NCBI RefSeq assembly: GCF_019431355.1
Contig: NZ_CP080269.1
Coordinates: 4,893,001 to 4,957,000 of the forward strand
Reading direction: 5' to 3'
DNA length: 64,000 bases
Origin: Paenibacillus sp. R14(2021)
GTDB lineage: Bacteria; Bacillota; Bacilli; Paenibacillales; Paenibacillaceae
Positions 31,383 to 40,179 of the stretch are shown in pieces. Under the pieces are notes generated by a model that was not told the origin of the DNA, did no database searches, and saw only the letters and a program-made list of their open reading frames with translations. Position numbers and translations under genes: made by a program. Position 1 is the first letter of the stretch, and each line of letters opens with the position of its first letter.

Positions 31383-33134
31383 ATGTTTGTGGTACTCAAG
31401 AAATTAAGCTGGTTTTTCAAAATGCACTGGAAACGGTATACGATCGCGGTTGTGCTGCTGACGATCGTCGGCATCATGGATGTGTTGCCTCCGAAGCTGA
31501 TCGGCACCGCGATCGACGGCATTCAGCAAGGCACGATGACGACGCACCGGATGATGGAGCTGCTGCTATTCTGGGGGGGGCTTACGGTCGGCGGCTATCT
31601 GATCACCTGCGTATGGTGGTCGCTGCTGTTTGGTTCCTCCTTCGTGCTCGAACGAACGCTGCGTTCACGGCTGATGCGGCATTTTCTACGGATGACGCCG
31701 ACGTTCTACGAGCGTAACCGTACGGGCGATCTGATGGCGCGGGCCACGAACGATCTCGGCGCGGTATCGCAGACGGCAGGCTTCGGCATTCTGACGCTCA
31801 TCGATTCCACCTTGTTCATGCTGACCATTCTCGTCATGATGGCCGGGGTGATCAGCTGGAAGCTGACCCTGGCGGCGATGCTGCCGCTGCCGATCATGGC
31901 GCTGATCATGCAGCATCTCGGCAAGAAAATCCATGAGCGCTTCATGGAGCAGCAGGATGCGTTCGGCAAGCTGAACGATCAGGTGCTGGAATCCGTATCG
32001 GGCGTTCGGGTTATCCGCGCCTTCGTACAGGAAGACGCGGACCGAGGCCGGTTCAGCGCGATGACGGACGATGTGTTCGGCAAGAACATCGCCGTGGCCA
32101 AGATCGATGCGATCTTCGAGCCGACGGTCAAAATCTTGGTCGGGCTCAGCTACCTGATCGGCCTCTGCTACGGCGGGGTGCTCGTCTTCCGCAGCGAAAT
32201 CTCGCTCGGCGAGATGGTGTCGTTCAACATGTTCCTCGGGATGCTTATCTGGCCGATGTTCGCCATTGGGGAACTGATTAATATTATGCAGCGGGGGAAT
32301 GCCTCGCTGGATCGCATTAACGAGACGCTCGGCGTGAAGCCGGACGTGAAGGACGCTGACCGGCCGGTGTCGATGTCGATACCGGAGTCGATCGAATTTA
32401 ACGGCGTGACGTTCCGCTATCCATCCTCTTCTATCGACAACTTGGTCGATATCTCGTTCAAACTCGTGAGGGGCCAGACGCTTGGAATCGTCGGACGAAC
32501 GGGAAGCGGCAAGACGACGCTGCTGAAGCAGCTGCTTCGGGAATATCCGATGGGCCAAGGCAGGTTGACGGCCGGAGGCGTCCCGATGACGGATATCGAG
32601 CTGGATCAAATTCGCGGCTGGATCGGCTATGTGCCGCAGCAGCCGATCTTGTTCAGCAAGACGATTCGCGAGAATATCGGATACGGCACCTCGGATGGCC
32701 GTGTTGATGAAGCACAGCTGAACCAGGCGCTGGAGCTGGCTGCTTTCCGCAAGGACGTGACCTTCCTGCCGGAAGGCCTGGAGACGCTGGTCGGCGAGAA
32801 GGGCGTTGCCCTCTCCGGCGGGCAGAAGCAGCGGGTCAGCATCGCTAGAGCGGTGATCGCCAATCCGGAGATTCTCATGCTGGATGATGCACTATCCGCG
32901 GTTGACGCCAAGACGGAGACCGAAATTCTTCAAGGCATTCGCAGAGAACGCGCCGGCAAGACGACACTCATCTCGACGCATAGACTCTCGGCGGTGCAGC
33001 ACGCGGATTGGATCATCGTCCTGGACGAAGGCCGAATTGTGGAAGAGGGCATGCATGAGCAGCTGCTTCAGAACAACGGCTGGTACAGGGAACAGTTCGA
33101 CCGTCAGCAGCTCGCTTCCGTGGTGGAAGAGTAA
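31383..33134 (+). CDS. bmrC: Multidrug ABC exporter subunit BmrC
   Basis: A 583-residue half-transporter: six membrane helices (about 1-310) and an ATPase domain. Walker A is GIVGRTGSGKTTLL near 370, the signature LSGGQKQRVSIARAV near 478, Walker B EILMLDD near 496. The residue after Walker B is Asp502 instead of the usual catalytic Glu, the mark of the degenerate site in heterodimeric exporters; B. subtilis BmrC (585 aa) also has Asp there. ATG 31383 has a moderately placed AAAGG site. It pairs with BmrD 61 bp downstream to expel drugs at the cost of ATP. Expression is under the attenuator upstream. Confidence 0.92.
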   Translation: MFVVLKKLSWFFKMHWKRYTIAVVLLTIVGIMDVLPPKLIGTAIDGIQQGTMTTHRMMELLLFWGGLTVGGYLITCVWWSLLFGSSFVLERTLRSRLMRHFLRMTPTFYERNRTGDLMARATNDLGAVSQTAGFGILTLIDSTLFMLTILVMMAGVISWKLTLAAMLPLPIMALIMQHLGKKIHERFMEQQDAFGKLNDQVLESVSGVRVIRAFVQEDADRGRFSAMTDDVFGKNIAVAKIDAIFEPTVKILVGLSYLIGLCYGGVLVFRSEISLGEMVSFNMFLGMLIWPMFAIGELINIMQRGNASLDRINETLGVKPDVKDADRPVSMSIPESIEFNGVTFRYPSSSIDNLVDISFKLVRGQTLGIVGRTGSGKTTLLKQLLREYPMGQGRLTAGGVPMTDIELDQIRGWIGYVPQQPILFSKTIRENIGYGTSDGRVDEAQLNQALELAAFRKDVTFLPEGLETLVGEKGVALSGGQKQRVSIARAVIANPEILMLDDALSAVDAKTETEILQGIRRERAGKTTLISTHRLSAVQHADWIIVLDEGRIVEEGMHEQLLQNNGWYREQFDRQQLASVVEE

Positions 33135-33195
33135 GCAATGGGGCTAGGAAGCATAAATAATCTCATGTACGGATGAAAAGAAGGTGACTACCCGA

Positions 33196-35220
33196 ATGGG
33201 CAACAACGGTAAACGATTGTTTCAATATGCATGGCATTATAAGAAGCCGATCCTGCTAGCGCTCGTGCTCCTGGCTCTCGCCATTGCAGCGGAGCTGGTG
33301 GGGCCATTCCTCGCCAAGCGGATGATCGATACGAATATTATGGGCATCGAGAAGCCCTGGTACCAAACGAAGCAGGAAGAGCGCTTCGCGGTCGATTATG
33401 GAGGAAGCTTATACAAGAGAGCGGATCACTGGGTGGACGGCGAGGTGAAAGGCACCGAGGTGCGCGTCCTGCAGTCCGGACGAACGTACTATTTCGTCCA
33501 TGCGGCAGCTGTGCCGGATAAAGGAAAGCGGTCTTACGCGAACGGCCAGCTGACGGTAACAGCGGAGGACGGCAGCAAGCAGCAGTTTCCTGCCGAGCAG
33601 CTGAGCCTGAGCGAGACGTACAGCTTCTATAAGCCGGAATTCCCGAGCATGATCTCGCTTGCGGGTGTCTATGTAGGCCTGCTGTTAGTCGGCGCGGCAC
33701 TGGCGTACGGCCAGCGATATCTGCTCCAAGTGTCGGCGAACCGAATCGTGCGCAAGATGCGCAATGACGTGTTCCGGCATATCCAGGAGCTGCCGGTTCA
33801 GTACTTCGATAACCTCCCGGCGGGCAAGGTCGTCGCGCGGGTGACGAACGATACGGAAGCGATTCGCGAGCTGTACGTTTCCGTGCTGGCGAACTTCTTC
33901 TCCGGTATCATCTATATGACCGCGATTATCGGCGCGTTGTTCATCCTCGACGATACGCTTGCGCTGATCGCGCTGCCGCTTCTGCCGATCCTGTACCTGT
34001 GGATCGTCATCTATCGGAAGTTCGCTTCGCGCTATAATCATGTCATCCGGTCGCGGCTGAGCGATATCAATGCGATGGTCAACGAGTCGATTCAAGGGAT
34101 GCCGATCATTCAGGCATTCCGCCGGGAGAAAGAAACGATGGCGGAGTTTGGCGAGATGAACGACGAGTATTTCAAATACCAGAACAAGCTGCTGACGCTT
34201 AACTCCGTAACGAGCCACAACCTGGTGAACGTGTTCCGCAACGTGATTTTCCTTCTCGTTATTTGGATGTTCGCCGGCGGCTTGCTGGGCGCGGCAGTCT
34301 CGGTAGGCATCCTGTATGCGTTCATTGATTATATGAACCGGATGATGCAGCCGATTGTCGGCATCGTGAGCCAGCTGTCTAACCTCGAGGTTGCGCGGGT
34401 ATCCGCGGAGCGGGTGTTCGCGCTGCTCGACGAACCGGGCGTCGAAGTATCGGCGCAGCGGATGGGCCGTTACAAGGGCCATGTGGCGTTCGAGGATGTT
34501 TCCTTCGGATACAAAGAAGGCGAAGATGTACTCAAGAACATCAGCTTTAGCGCCAAGCAGGGCGAGACGGTTGCGCTTGTCGGCCATACAGGCTCAGGTA
34601 AAAGCTCCATTCTGAACCTGCTGTTCCGGTTCTACGATGTCGAACGCGGCGTGATCTCGATCGACGGCATCGATGCGCGCAGCATGACGAAGCAGCAGCT
34701 GCGCGAACATATGGGTATCGTGCTGCAGGATCCGTTCCTGTTCACGGGAACGATCGCATCCAACGTGAGCTTGGACGATCCGTCGATTACGCGCGCCAAG
34801 GTAGAGCAAGCGCTGCGAGATGTCGGCGCCTATGAGATGTTCATGCAGCTGCCGGGTGGCTTGGATGAGCCGGTCATCGAGAAGGGCAGCACGCTGTCCG
34901 CCGGGCAGCGGCAGCTCATCTCGTTCGCGCGTGCACTGGCATTCGATCCGGCGATTCTGATTCTGGATGAGGCAACGGCCAGCATCGACACCGAGACCGA
35001 GGCCGTCATCCAGCAGGCGCTTGACGTGCTGAAGCGGGGACGGACGACGTTCGTCATTGCGCACCGGCTCTCGACCATCCGCGCGGCGGACCAGATTCTC
35101 GTGCTCGACCGCGGACGGATCGTGGAGCGCGGCAACCACGACGAGCTCATGGCCGTTGGCGGCAAATATTATGCGATGTACCAGCTGCAGCAAGGCGCTG
35201 CGGTTGCAGCAGGCGCATAG
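33196..35220 (+). CDS. bmrD: Multidrug ABC exporter subunit BmrD
   Basis: A 674-residue half-transporter, partner of BmrC. The first two helices are separated by an unusually large outside segment (about residues 50-140, containing YGGSLYKRADHWVDGEVKG), a feature of BmrD/YheH. Walker A VGHTGSGKSS near 465, signature LSAGQRQLISFARAL near 570, Walker B ILILDE with catalytic Glu592, the same number I recall for B. subtilis BmrD, which supports ATG 33196 over GTG 33184. The complete and the degenerate ATP site combine in the heterodimer. A terminator follows the stop. Confidence 0.92.
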   Translation: MGNNGKRLFQYAWHYKKPILLALVLLALAIAAELVGPFLAKRMIDTNIMGIEKPWYQTKQEERFAVDYGGSLYKRADHWVDGEVKGTEVRVLQSGRTYYFVHAAAVPDKGKRSYANGQLTVTAEDGSKQQFPAEQLSLSETYSFYKPEFPSMISLAGVYVGLLLVGAALAYGQRYLLQVSANRIVRKMRNDVFRHIQELPVQYFDNLPAGKVVARVTNDTEAIRELYVSVLANFFSGIIYMTAIIGALFILDDTLALIALPLLPILYLWIVIYRKFASRYNHVIRSRLSDINAMVNESIQGMPIIQAFRREKETMAEFGEMNDEYFKYQNKLLTLNSVTSHNLVNVFRNVIFLLVIWMFAGGLLGAAVSVGILYAFIDYMNRMMQPIVGIVSQLSNLEVARVSAERVFALLDEPGVEVSAQRMGRYKGHVAFEDVSFGYKEGEDVLKNISFSAKQGETVALVGHTGSGKSSILNLLFRFYDVERGVISIDGIDARSMTKQQLREHMGIVLQDPFLFTGTIASNVSLDDPSITRAKVEQALRDVGAYEMFMQLPGGLDEPVIEKGSTLSAGQRQLISFARALAFDPAILILDEATASIDTETEAVIQQALDVLKRGRTTFVIAHRLSTIRAADQILVLDRGRIVERGNHDELMAVGGKYYAMYQLQQGAAVAAGA

Positions 35221-35224
35221 GGCG

Positions 35225-35265
35225 AAGGCCTCCGTTTTGACTTAGGGTCAACGCGGAGGCCTTTT
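35225..35265 (+). terminator. Terminator of bmrCD
   Basis: AAGGCCTCCG (35225-35234) pairs with CGGAGGCCTT, with an inner TTGAC/GTCAA stem, then TTTT. Confidence 0.88.
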
Positions 35266-35358
35266 GCGTGCTGCCGAGCCAGCGGGCAATACAAGCGGAT
35301 TTTTGGTACACTGGTTCATACAATGATGATGAAATCGCGTATGGAGGGGGAGGCCGGT

Positions 35359-35661
35359 ATGGCATTCGGCGTGAAAAGGGAAGAGCTGGAACGCTGGAAA
35401 GCGCGTGCGGCAAGCGGGGAAATCGCTTATATTACGCATTATTGGCATGAGCCCCGGTTCAAGGGCGTGAAGACCGTCACCAAGGTGGGCTGTGACGATC
35501 TGGATAAATTGACGGCGTGGTGCCTGGAGAACGGCCTGGAGCCGAAGTACATCCACCGCAGGCAGCCATTTCCACATTTCGATTTGATCGGGGCGAAGCA
35601 GGTGGAGATTTTGAAGCGGGAAGGGCTATGGGAGCAGCTGAGCCGCTTTAAGCTGGAGTAA
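35359..35661 (+). CDS. Conserved small protein, YneQ-like
   Basis: A 100-residue protein that opens MAFGVKREELERWKARAASG and has TKVGCDDLDKLTAWC, PHFDLIGAKQ and an LSRFKLE end. From memory it matches B. subtilis YneQ (about 99 residues), whose function is unknown. ATG 35359 follows GGAGGGGGAGG; an in-frame extension to 35323 lacks a site. No partner genes are adjacent. The His/Trp/Asp-rich core (THYWHEPRF) could be a binding pocket, but this is only a suggestion. Confidence 0.75.
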   Translation: MAFGVKREELERWKARAASGEIAYITHYWHEPRFKGVKTVTKVGCDDLDKLTAWCLENGLEPKYIHRRQPFPHFDLIGAKQVEILKREGLWEQLSRFKLE

Positions 35662-35778
35662 GGAGGGCTGGCTGTATTACCTATACAACGCTGCGCTGCT
35701 TGCGCCTGTTCGAATCCCAGAAATACATCCCCCTCCGCGTTACTCCTCTTAGTAAAGAATAGAAGCCGTGGTCTTGGG

Positions 35779-35794
35779 AAGGACATATGTCCTT
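35779..35794. repeat. Perfect 16-bp palindrome
   Basis: AAGGACATATGTCCTT, in the gap between the YneQ-like gene and the P450 terminator. It could be a protein-binding site or a weak terminator; no gene start is nearby. Otherwise 35662-35805 shows nothing I can name. Confidence 0.6.
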
Positions 35795-35805
35795 GGCGCA
35801 GCACG

Positions 35806-35856
35806 AAGGCATCGGCAGCTTCACACGATAATCGTGTCCGAAGCTGCCGATGCCTT
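35806..35856 (-). terminator. Terminator of the cytochrome P450 gene
   Basis: AAGGCATCGGCAGCTT (35806-35821) pairs with AAGCTGCCGATGCCTT (35841-35856), and the interior folds further (ACACGAT/ATCGTGT). It lies 12 bp beyond the P450 stop. Confidence 0.8.
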
Positions 35857-35867
35857 ATGTAGGTTCG

Positions 35868-37121
35868 TTATACTTTCACGGACATCGTCGACAGCCCGCG
35901 AAATAATATATTTCTCCGCCAATCGAGCTTCTCATCGGCGAGCTTCATGTTTGGATACCGTTCCAGCAGCGTTGTCAACGCGATCGCGCCTTCAAGACGC
36001 GCAAGCGGCGCCCCGAGGCAGAAGTGGGGCCCGGAGGCGAAGGCCAGGTGCCGGTTCGCCGAGCGCCCGATATCGAATAGCTCCGGGCGGTCGAAGTGGG
36101 CGGCATCGCGGTTCGCCGCGCCAAGCAGTACGCTGACGTTATAGCCCTGCGGGATGATTCGGCCGCCGATTTCGTAATCGCAGGATGCGAAGCGCGACGT
36201 CATCTGCACGGGGCTTTCGAAGCGAAGCGCTTCTTCGACGGCGGAAGCGGCCAAATCCGGCGTTTCGAGCAGGCGAGCCAGCTGATCTGGATGACGGAGC
36301 AGCAGGAGGACGCTGTTGCCGATCAGGTTCACGGTCGTTTCATGCCCGGCGACGAGCAGCAGCACGCAGGTTGCGATCAGCTCCTGCTCGGTCAGCTTGT
36401 CGGCTTGATCCTGCGCGGCAATCAGCTCGCTGATCATGTCTTCGCGCGGCGAAGCTTTGCGCGCGGCGACTAGACCACGGAAGTAAGCGGTTATTTCTTC
36501 GGCGGCTTGCTTCGCTTGCAGCGCGAATTCGGGTGTTTGATCTACGCCTTCCAGCACCCGTGCGAAGACATGCGACCAGTCCTTGAACAGCTCACGGTCT
36601 TCGGACGGCACACCGAGCAGCTCCGCGATGACGATGACCGGAAACGGAAAGGCGAACGACGCGATCAAGTCAGGCTGTGCCTGCTCCGCCATCCGGTCGG
36701 CCAAGAATGCCGCGATCGAGGCGATCTGGGGCTTCAGCCGCTCCATTGTCCGCGGGGTAAAAGCGTGGCTGACTAAGCCCCTTAGCCGCGTATGCGAAGG
36801 CGCGTCGCGAAACAGCATCCAGTTGTCCAGCAGGTCGTTGACCGGCTTCCATTCGGCCGGCGGCTGAGGCAGTTCTTGCTGCTGCGGCACGGCGTTCCGG
36901 TATTCGCGGACGAACAGCGGGTCCTTGAGAATCCGGTTAACGTCCTCGTATCTCGAGGCGATCCAGGAGCCGCGCCCTTCCAGCTCATAGAGCGGCGCAT
37001 TGGCCTGCAAATGCGCATAAAAAGGGTAAGGATCGTGGTGCAAACGGTCGGAATAAGAATCGAACCAGGATGGAATATCCGGCATTTCCTTAGCTGGTTG
37101 CTGCTTCTGCAATGCGGTCAC
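35868..37121 (-). CDS. Cytochrome P450 (bacterial class I, CYP107-like)
   Basis: A 417-residue soluble P450. I-helix oxygen-activation motif AGHETT at 258-263, ExxR as EEALR (297-300), heme loop FASGPHFCLGAPLA with the ligand Cys368. The overall form resembles bacterial P450s such as CYP107/109 acting on fatty acids or secondary metabolites. No ferredoxin or reductase gene is adjacent, so electrons must come from shared proteins. The start is uncertain: GTG 37121 has AAAGG only three bases away; TTG 37112 is an alternative. Confidence 0.9.
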   Translation of the reverse strand: MTALQKQQPAKEMPDIPSWFDSYSDRLHHDPYPFYAHLQANAPLYELEGRGSWIASRYEDVNRILKDPLFVREYRNAVPQQQELPQPPAEWKPVNDLLDNWMLFRDAPSHTRLRGLVSHAFTPRTMERLKPQIASIAAFLADRMAEQAQPDLIASFAFPFPVIVIAELLGVPSEDRELFKDWSHVFARVLEGVDQTPEFALQAKQAAEEITAYFRGLVAARKASPREDMISELIAAQDQADKLTEQELIATCVLLLVAGHETTVNLIGNSVLLLLRHPDQLARLLETPDLAASAVEEALRFESPVQMTSRFASCDYEIGGRIIPQGYNVSVLLGAANRDAAHFDRPELFDIGRSANRHLAFASGPHFCLGAPLARLEGAIALTTLLERYPNMKLADEKLDWRRNILFRGLSTMSVKV

Positions 37122-37246
37122 GCACCTTTGCTTAAGAGGATTTTATTCGCTGCTTCTAGTACCTAATTCGAGGCATTCTTGGCATCCTCCTTCTTGAATT
37201 GATTTTATTTCCATATTATCTAGTCGTATACAGCTGTTTGAACAGC

Positions 37247-37273
37247 AAAATCCGCTAGCATTCGCGGATTTTT
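37247..37273 (-). terminator. Terminator of the coiled-coil gene
   Basis: AAAATCCGC / GCGGATTTT around TAGCATTC. It serves the minus-strand gene that stops at 37287; on the plus strand it also has a T run. Confidence 0.75.
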
Positions 37274-37286
37274 GCGTTCCATCGGA

Positions 37287-37607
37287 CTATTGCTCGCCGC
37301 CAGGCTCCTGTTGCCGGGGAGTCTTGGCAAGCTGCTGCTCAAGGGTATGTTTCTTGGCGGCAGCCTGCTTGAAGAGCTCGGCCTGCAGGCGCTGAGCGGA
37401 TTTGATCTCTTCGTCCAGCTTGTTCATTCGTGTCATTTTGCTGCTCAAATCGCTGTGCGATTGGCTTAATTTCATATCTCGCTGCAATTGCTTGCGCTTG
37501 GACTGGGCCCTCTCGATCTTGTTCTTCGCGTCCATGCTTCTGCTCTCGATATCGGCGATCTCCCGCTCGAGCTGATGAATAAGCGCTTTGGTGAAGCTAA
37601 TCGGCAT
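37287..37607 (-). CDS. Small coiled-coil protein of unknown function
   Basis: A 106-residue, highly charged, almost entirely helical protein: KALIHQLEREIADIESRSMD, AKNKIERAQSKRKQLQRDM and MNKLDEEIKSAQRLQAELFK show clear heptads, with a Pro/Gln/Gly-rich tail. No signal peptide or membrane segment. I do not recognise the family. A GGGGTG site precedes ATG 37607. It is upstream of nothing on its strand but the P450, from which a terminator separates it. Confidence 0.7.
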   Translation of the reverse strand: MPISFTKALIHQLEREIADIESRSMDAKNKIERAQSKRKQLQRDMKLSQSHSDLSSKMTRMNKLDEEIKSAQRLQAELFKQAAAKKHTLEQQLAKTPRQQEPGGEQ

Positions 37608-37744
37608 GTCTGCACCCCGTAATTTCAGTATGGCTGAGACATCATTTTACTATAAAGTATCCACTTAAGCGAGAAGCAGGCTTAACCAAAATAATATAAA
37701 AACGGTTGTTTAATCACATAAAACGGCAGCTCATTAACATAAAA

Positions 37745-37774
37745 CGGCGGACACTGTATCCACAGTGCCCGCCG
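37745..37774 (-). terminator. Terminator of the SLH protein gene
   Basis: CGGCGGACACTG / CAGTGCCCGCCG with one mismatch; on the minus strand it is followed by TTTTATG. Just beyond the SLH gene stop. The AT-rich stretch 37680-37744 has short ATAAAACGG repeats and nothing else. Confidence 0.7.
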
Positions 37775-37796
37775 CTTTCTTTGCTAGACCACACGA

Positions 37797-39491
37797 TTAA
37801 AGTTGAAGACCGAGGTTCAGGTTTACATTCAACACACGAAGGATCATCGTAACGGATTCTGCTCGAGACGCGGTAGCGTTCGGGTCGAATTTATTTGATC
37901 CTTTACCGCTTAGGATACCCGCATTAGCGAGTTGGTTGATCGACTGTTCCGCCCAACTGCCCGATACATCCAAGAATTTGGAAGATTCCGTAACAAGGCT
38001 CAGGTTCATTACCTTTGAGAGGATTGCTGCAATCTCAGCGCGGGATATCTCATTGTTCGGTTTGAAGGTTCCCTCTGCGTAACCGCCGATGATTCCATTT
38101 GACTTGAGGGCTTGGATAGCTGCTTCTGCCCAGTGCCCGTGAACATCCGCGAAGCTGTCGGTGCTTTTCGCCTCGATGCCTAGTCCTTTTACCAGCATAG
38201 AAGCAAATTCAGCCCGAGTGACGGAAGCATCGGCATGGAACGTTCCATCGCCATACCCCTCAACAAAGCCGACTTGCGCAGCCAGAGCAACCGATTTGGA
38301 GCTCCAGCTTGTTGAAGGCACGTCATTGAACGTAACCGCCGGTGCTGTTTCAATGGCGTTCTTTACCTCTGCTTTCAATGCATCAGCATCAACAACACCT
38401 TTTTTAAACGTCAATTGTTCCGATTCTTGTGCGGGTTCTGGTTTGGAATCGAGAATCGGTGGTGATGGTGGTGGTGGTGTTGGGCTTCCGCCATCGCCGC
38501 CCGCAGGCTGCGACACCGTGACTGCGATGCTAATCGACAGGTTATTCAAGGCTGCCGTCAAAGTGGCTGTACCCGGCCCAGCTGCGGTAAGTGTCCCGGT
38601 ACTTGTAACGGAAACAACACTTGCATTGGAAGTTGACCATTGCGCGATACTCGTCGCATCGGTCGTCGTGTTATCGCTCATGTGAGCCGTGATGTGTACG
38701 GTTCTGGAAGCGCCGACGGTCATGCTGATCGCTTTATCGGCCGTTAGGCTGACAACAGTTGGGGGAGTAGGAGGTGTCGGGCTACCGCCATCGCCGCCCG
38801 CAGGCTGCGACACCGTGACTGCGATGCTAATCGATAAGCTATTCAAGGCTGCCGTCAAAGTGGCAGTACCCGGACCAGCTGCGGTAAGTGTCCCGGAACC
38901 TGTAACGGAGACAACGCTTGCGTTGGACGTCGACCATTGCGCGATGCTCGTCGCATCGGTCGTCGTGTTATCGCTCATATGAGCCGTGATGCGTACGGTT
39001 CTGGAGGCACCGACGGTCATGGTGATCGCTTTATCGGCCGTTAGGCTGAGAACAGTCGGGGGAGTGGGAGGTGGTGGACTTCCGCCATCGCCGCCCGCAG
39101 GCTGCGACACCGTGACTGCGATGCTAATCGATAGGCTATTCAAGGCTGCCGTCAAAGTGGCGGTACCTGGGCCAGCCGCGGTAAGTGTTCCCGAACCTGT
39201 AACGGAAACAACGCTTGCGTCGGAGGTTGACCATTGCGCGATACTCGTTACATCGGACGTCGTGTTATCGCTCATGTGAGCTGTAATGCGCACGGTTCTG
39301 GAAGCACCGACGTTCATGGTGATCGCTTTATCGGCCGTTAGGCTGACAACAGTCGGCGGTACGTTTCCGTCTCCCCCCGGTTCAGCTCCCGCCTGGGCTT
39401 CGGCAGAGGCTAGCCCGCTGCATAGGGTGAGCAGCAGTGTGAGAATCACGATTACCGTAGTCATTTGTTTGGAAGCTTTCTTTAAAAGCAT
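37797..39491 (-). CDS. Secreted Ig-like (Big_2) and SLH-domain surface protein
   Basis: A 564-residue exported protein. Signal peptide at 1 to about 30 (TVIVILTLLLTLCSGLASA). Then three nearly identical 99-residue units, each a Big_2-type Ig fold (VVSLTADKAITM, VGASRTVRITAHMSDNTT, GTLTAAGPGTATLTAALNSL, SISIAVTVSQPAGGD) joined by Pro/Thr linkers. A spacer and three SLH domains (about 395-560: FNDVPSTSWSSKSVALAAQ, FADVHGHWAEAAIQALKSNG, FLDVSGSWAEQSINQLANAG) follow and bind secondary cell-wall polymer. ATG 39491 follows AGGAGG. There is no enzyme domain; a structural or adhesive cell-surface role is inferred. Confidence 0.9.
   Translation of the reverse strand: MLLKKASKQMTTVIVILTLLLTLCSGLASAEAQAGAEPGGDGNVPPTVVSLTADKAITMNVGASRTVRITAHMSDNTTSDVTSIAQWSTSDASVVSVTGSGTLTAAGPGTATLTAALNSLSISIAVTVSQPAGGDGGSPPPPTPPTVLSLTADKAITMTVGASRTVRITAHMSDNTTTDATSIAQWSTSNASVVSVTGSGTLTAAGPGTATLTAALNSLSISIAVTVSQPAGGDGGSPTPPTPPTVVSLTADKAISMTVGASRTVHITAHMSDNTTTDATSIAQWSTSNASVVSVTSTGTLTAAGPGTATLTAALNNLSISIAVTVSQPAGGDGGSPTPPPPSPPILDSKPEPAQESEQLTFKKGVVDADALKAEVKNAIETAPAVTFNDVPSTSWSSKSVALAAQVGFVEGYGDGTFHADASVTRAEFASMLVKGLGIEAKSTDSFADVHGHWAEAAIQALKSNGIIGGYAEGTFKPNNEISRAEIAAILSKVMNLSLVTESSKFLDVSGSWAEQSINQLANAGILSGKGSNKFDPNATASRAESVTMILRVLNVNLNLGLQL
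38491..39381. repeat. Three 297-bp direct repeats inside the SLH gene
   Basis: The anchor CCATCGCCGCCCGCAGGCTG recurs at 38491, 38788 and 39085, exactly 297 bp apart, and the units are nearly identical between the anchors, including synonymous positions. They encode the three Ig-like domains. Such identity marks recent duplication or ongoing gene conversion. Confidence 0.9.
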
Positions 39492-39588
39492 GCAGATACC
39501 TCCTAAGAGAATGTGATAGATCATACCTTCTTTAGTCGGTATTTCCTGTATAAACGTTTAGTCCTATTTACTAGTGAAGGGGCTGTTC

Positions 39589-39646
39589 AAAATAACAGCG
39601 GTAGTCCGGGACAATAATCTTCGCCCAGGTCTACCGCTGTTATTTT
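39589..39646. terminator. Terminator overlapping the chromate transporter stop codon
   Basis: AAAATAACAGCGGTAG (39589-39604) pairs with CTACCGCTGTTATTTT (39631-39646), a 16-bp stem. The stop codon of the minus-strand chromate gene (39640-39642) lies inside the right arm. Confidence 0.8.
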
Positions 39647-40179
39647 ATATAAGGCAGCACAAGCCCCCCGTAAGCCAGGGCGCCGCAGATGACGAGCGCC
39701 GGATGAATACGGAACTTTACGAGCGCGAGCAGCGCGAAGGCAAACAGAACGACCGTCTGCAAAATGCCGAGAGCATGAAAAGAGAGGAGTCCTGTTTTCC
39801 ATGTGAGCTGCAGCATCATGGCGGCGATGATCGGCTGCACGAGCAGCGTCATGCCTTTGACCGCCTTGGATGTACGGTGCTTATGAAGCACCTTGAGCAG
39901 CAGGATCAAGACAACGGCGGAGGGGACGGTTGTCGCCGCAAGCGCAGCAACGGAGCCCAGCCAGCCGGCTTGGTCATAGCCCACATAGATGGCGATCTTC
40001 GTGGCGATCGGTCCTGGAAGCATGTTGCCGAGCGCCAGCATATTGGAAAACTGATCGTCACTGATCCAGTTGAAATGCGTTACGACTTCCTGGTACATGA
40101 ACGGAATGGAAGCGGGGCCACCGCCGTAACCGAGTACATTAGCCAAGAAGAAAGCAAGCAGCAGATGCCATAAAATCAT
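39640..40179 (-). CDS. Chromate transporter half-protein (CHR short chain, C-type; YwrA-like)
   Basis: A 179-residue membrane protein of the CHR family. Short-chain members have one domain and work as pairs to export chromate. The conserved opening FFLANVLGYGGGPASIPFMY and the LGNMLPGPIATKIAIYVGYD motif (about 48-68) identify the family; six hydrophobic segments are likely. Its ATG overlaps the stop of the partner gene upstream by 4 bp. The pair resembles B. subtilis ywrB-ywrA (chr3N-chr3C). The final 6 bases lie in a terminator hairpin. Confidence 0.88.
   Translation of the reverse strand: MILWHLLLAFFLANVLGYGGGPASIPFMYQEVVTHFNWISDDQFSNMLALGNMLPGPIATKIAIYVGYDQAGWLGSVAALAATTVPSAVVLILLLKVLHKHRTSKAVKGMTLLVQPIIAAMMLQLTWKTGLLSFHALGILQTVVLFAFALLALVKFRIHPALVICGALAYGGLVLPYIK

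Noticed and set aside
35690-35730. TTCGAAT flanked by CCTG and CCCAG, resembling a tRNA T-loop
   Set aside because: The flanks do not form a T stem, and there is no acceptor stem, D arm or anticodon arm within 80 bases on either strand.
37680-37745. ATAAAACGG repeated three times as a CRISPR-like array
   Set aside because: Units are 9-10 bases, irregularly spaced and AT-rich, with no spacer structure and no cas genes anywhere in the window.
38161-39516. Long plus-strand open frames with Val/Pro-rich repeats opposite the SLH gene
   Set aside because: They are antisense shadows of the 297-bp repeats and lack ribosome sites, while the minus-strand frame has signal peptide, Ig-like and SLH domains.
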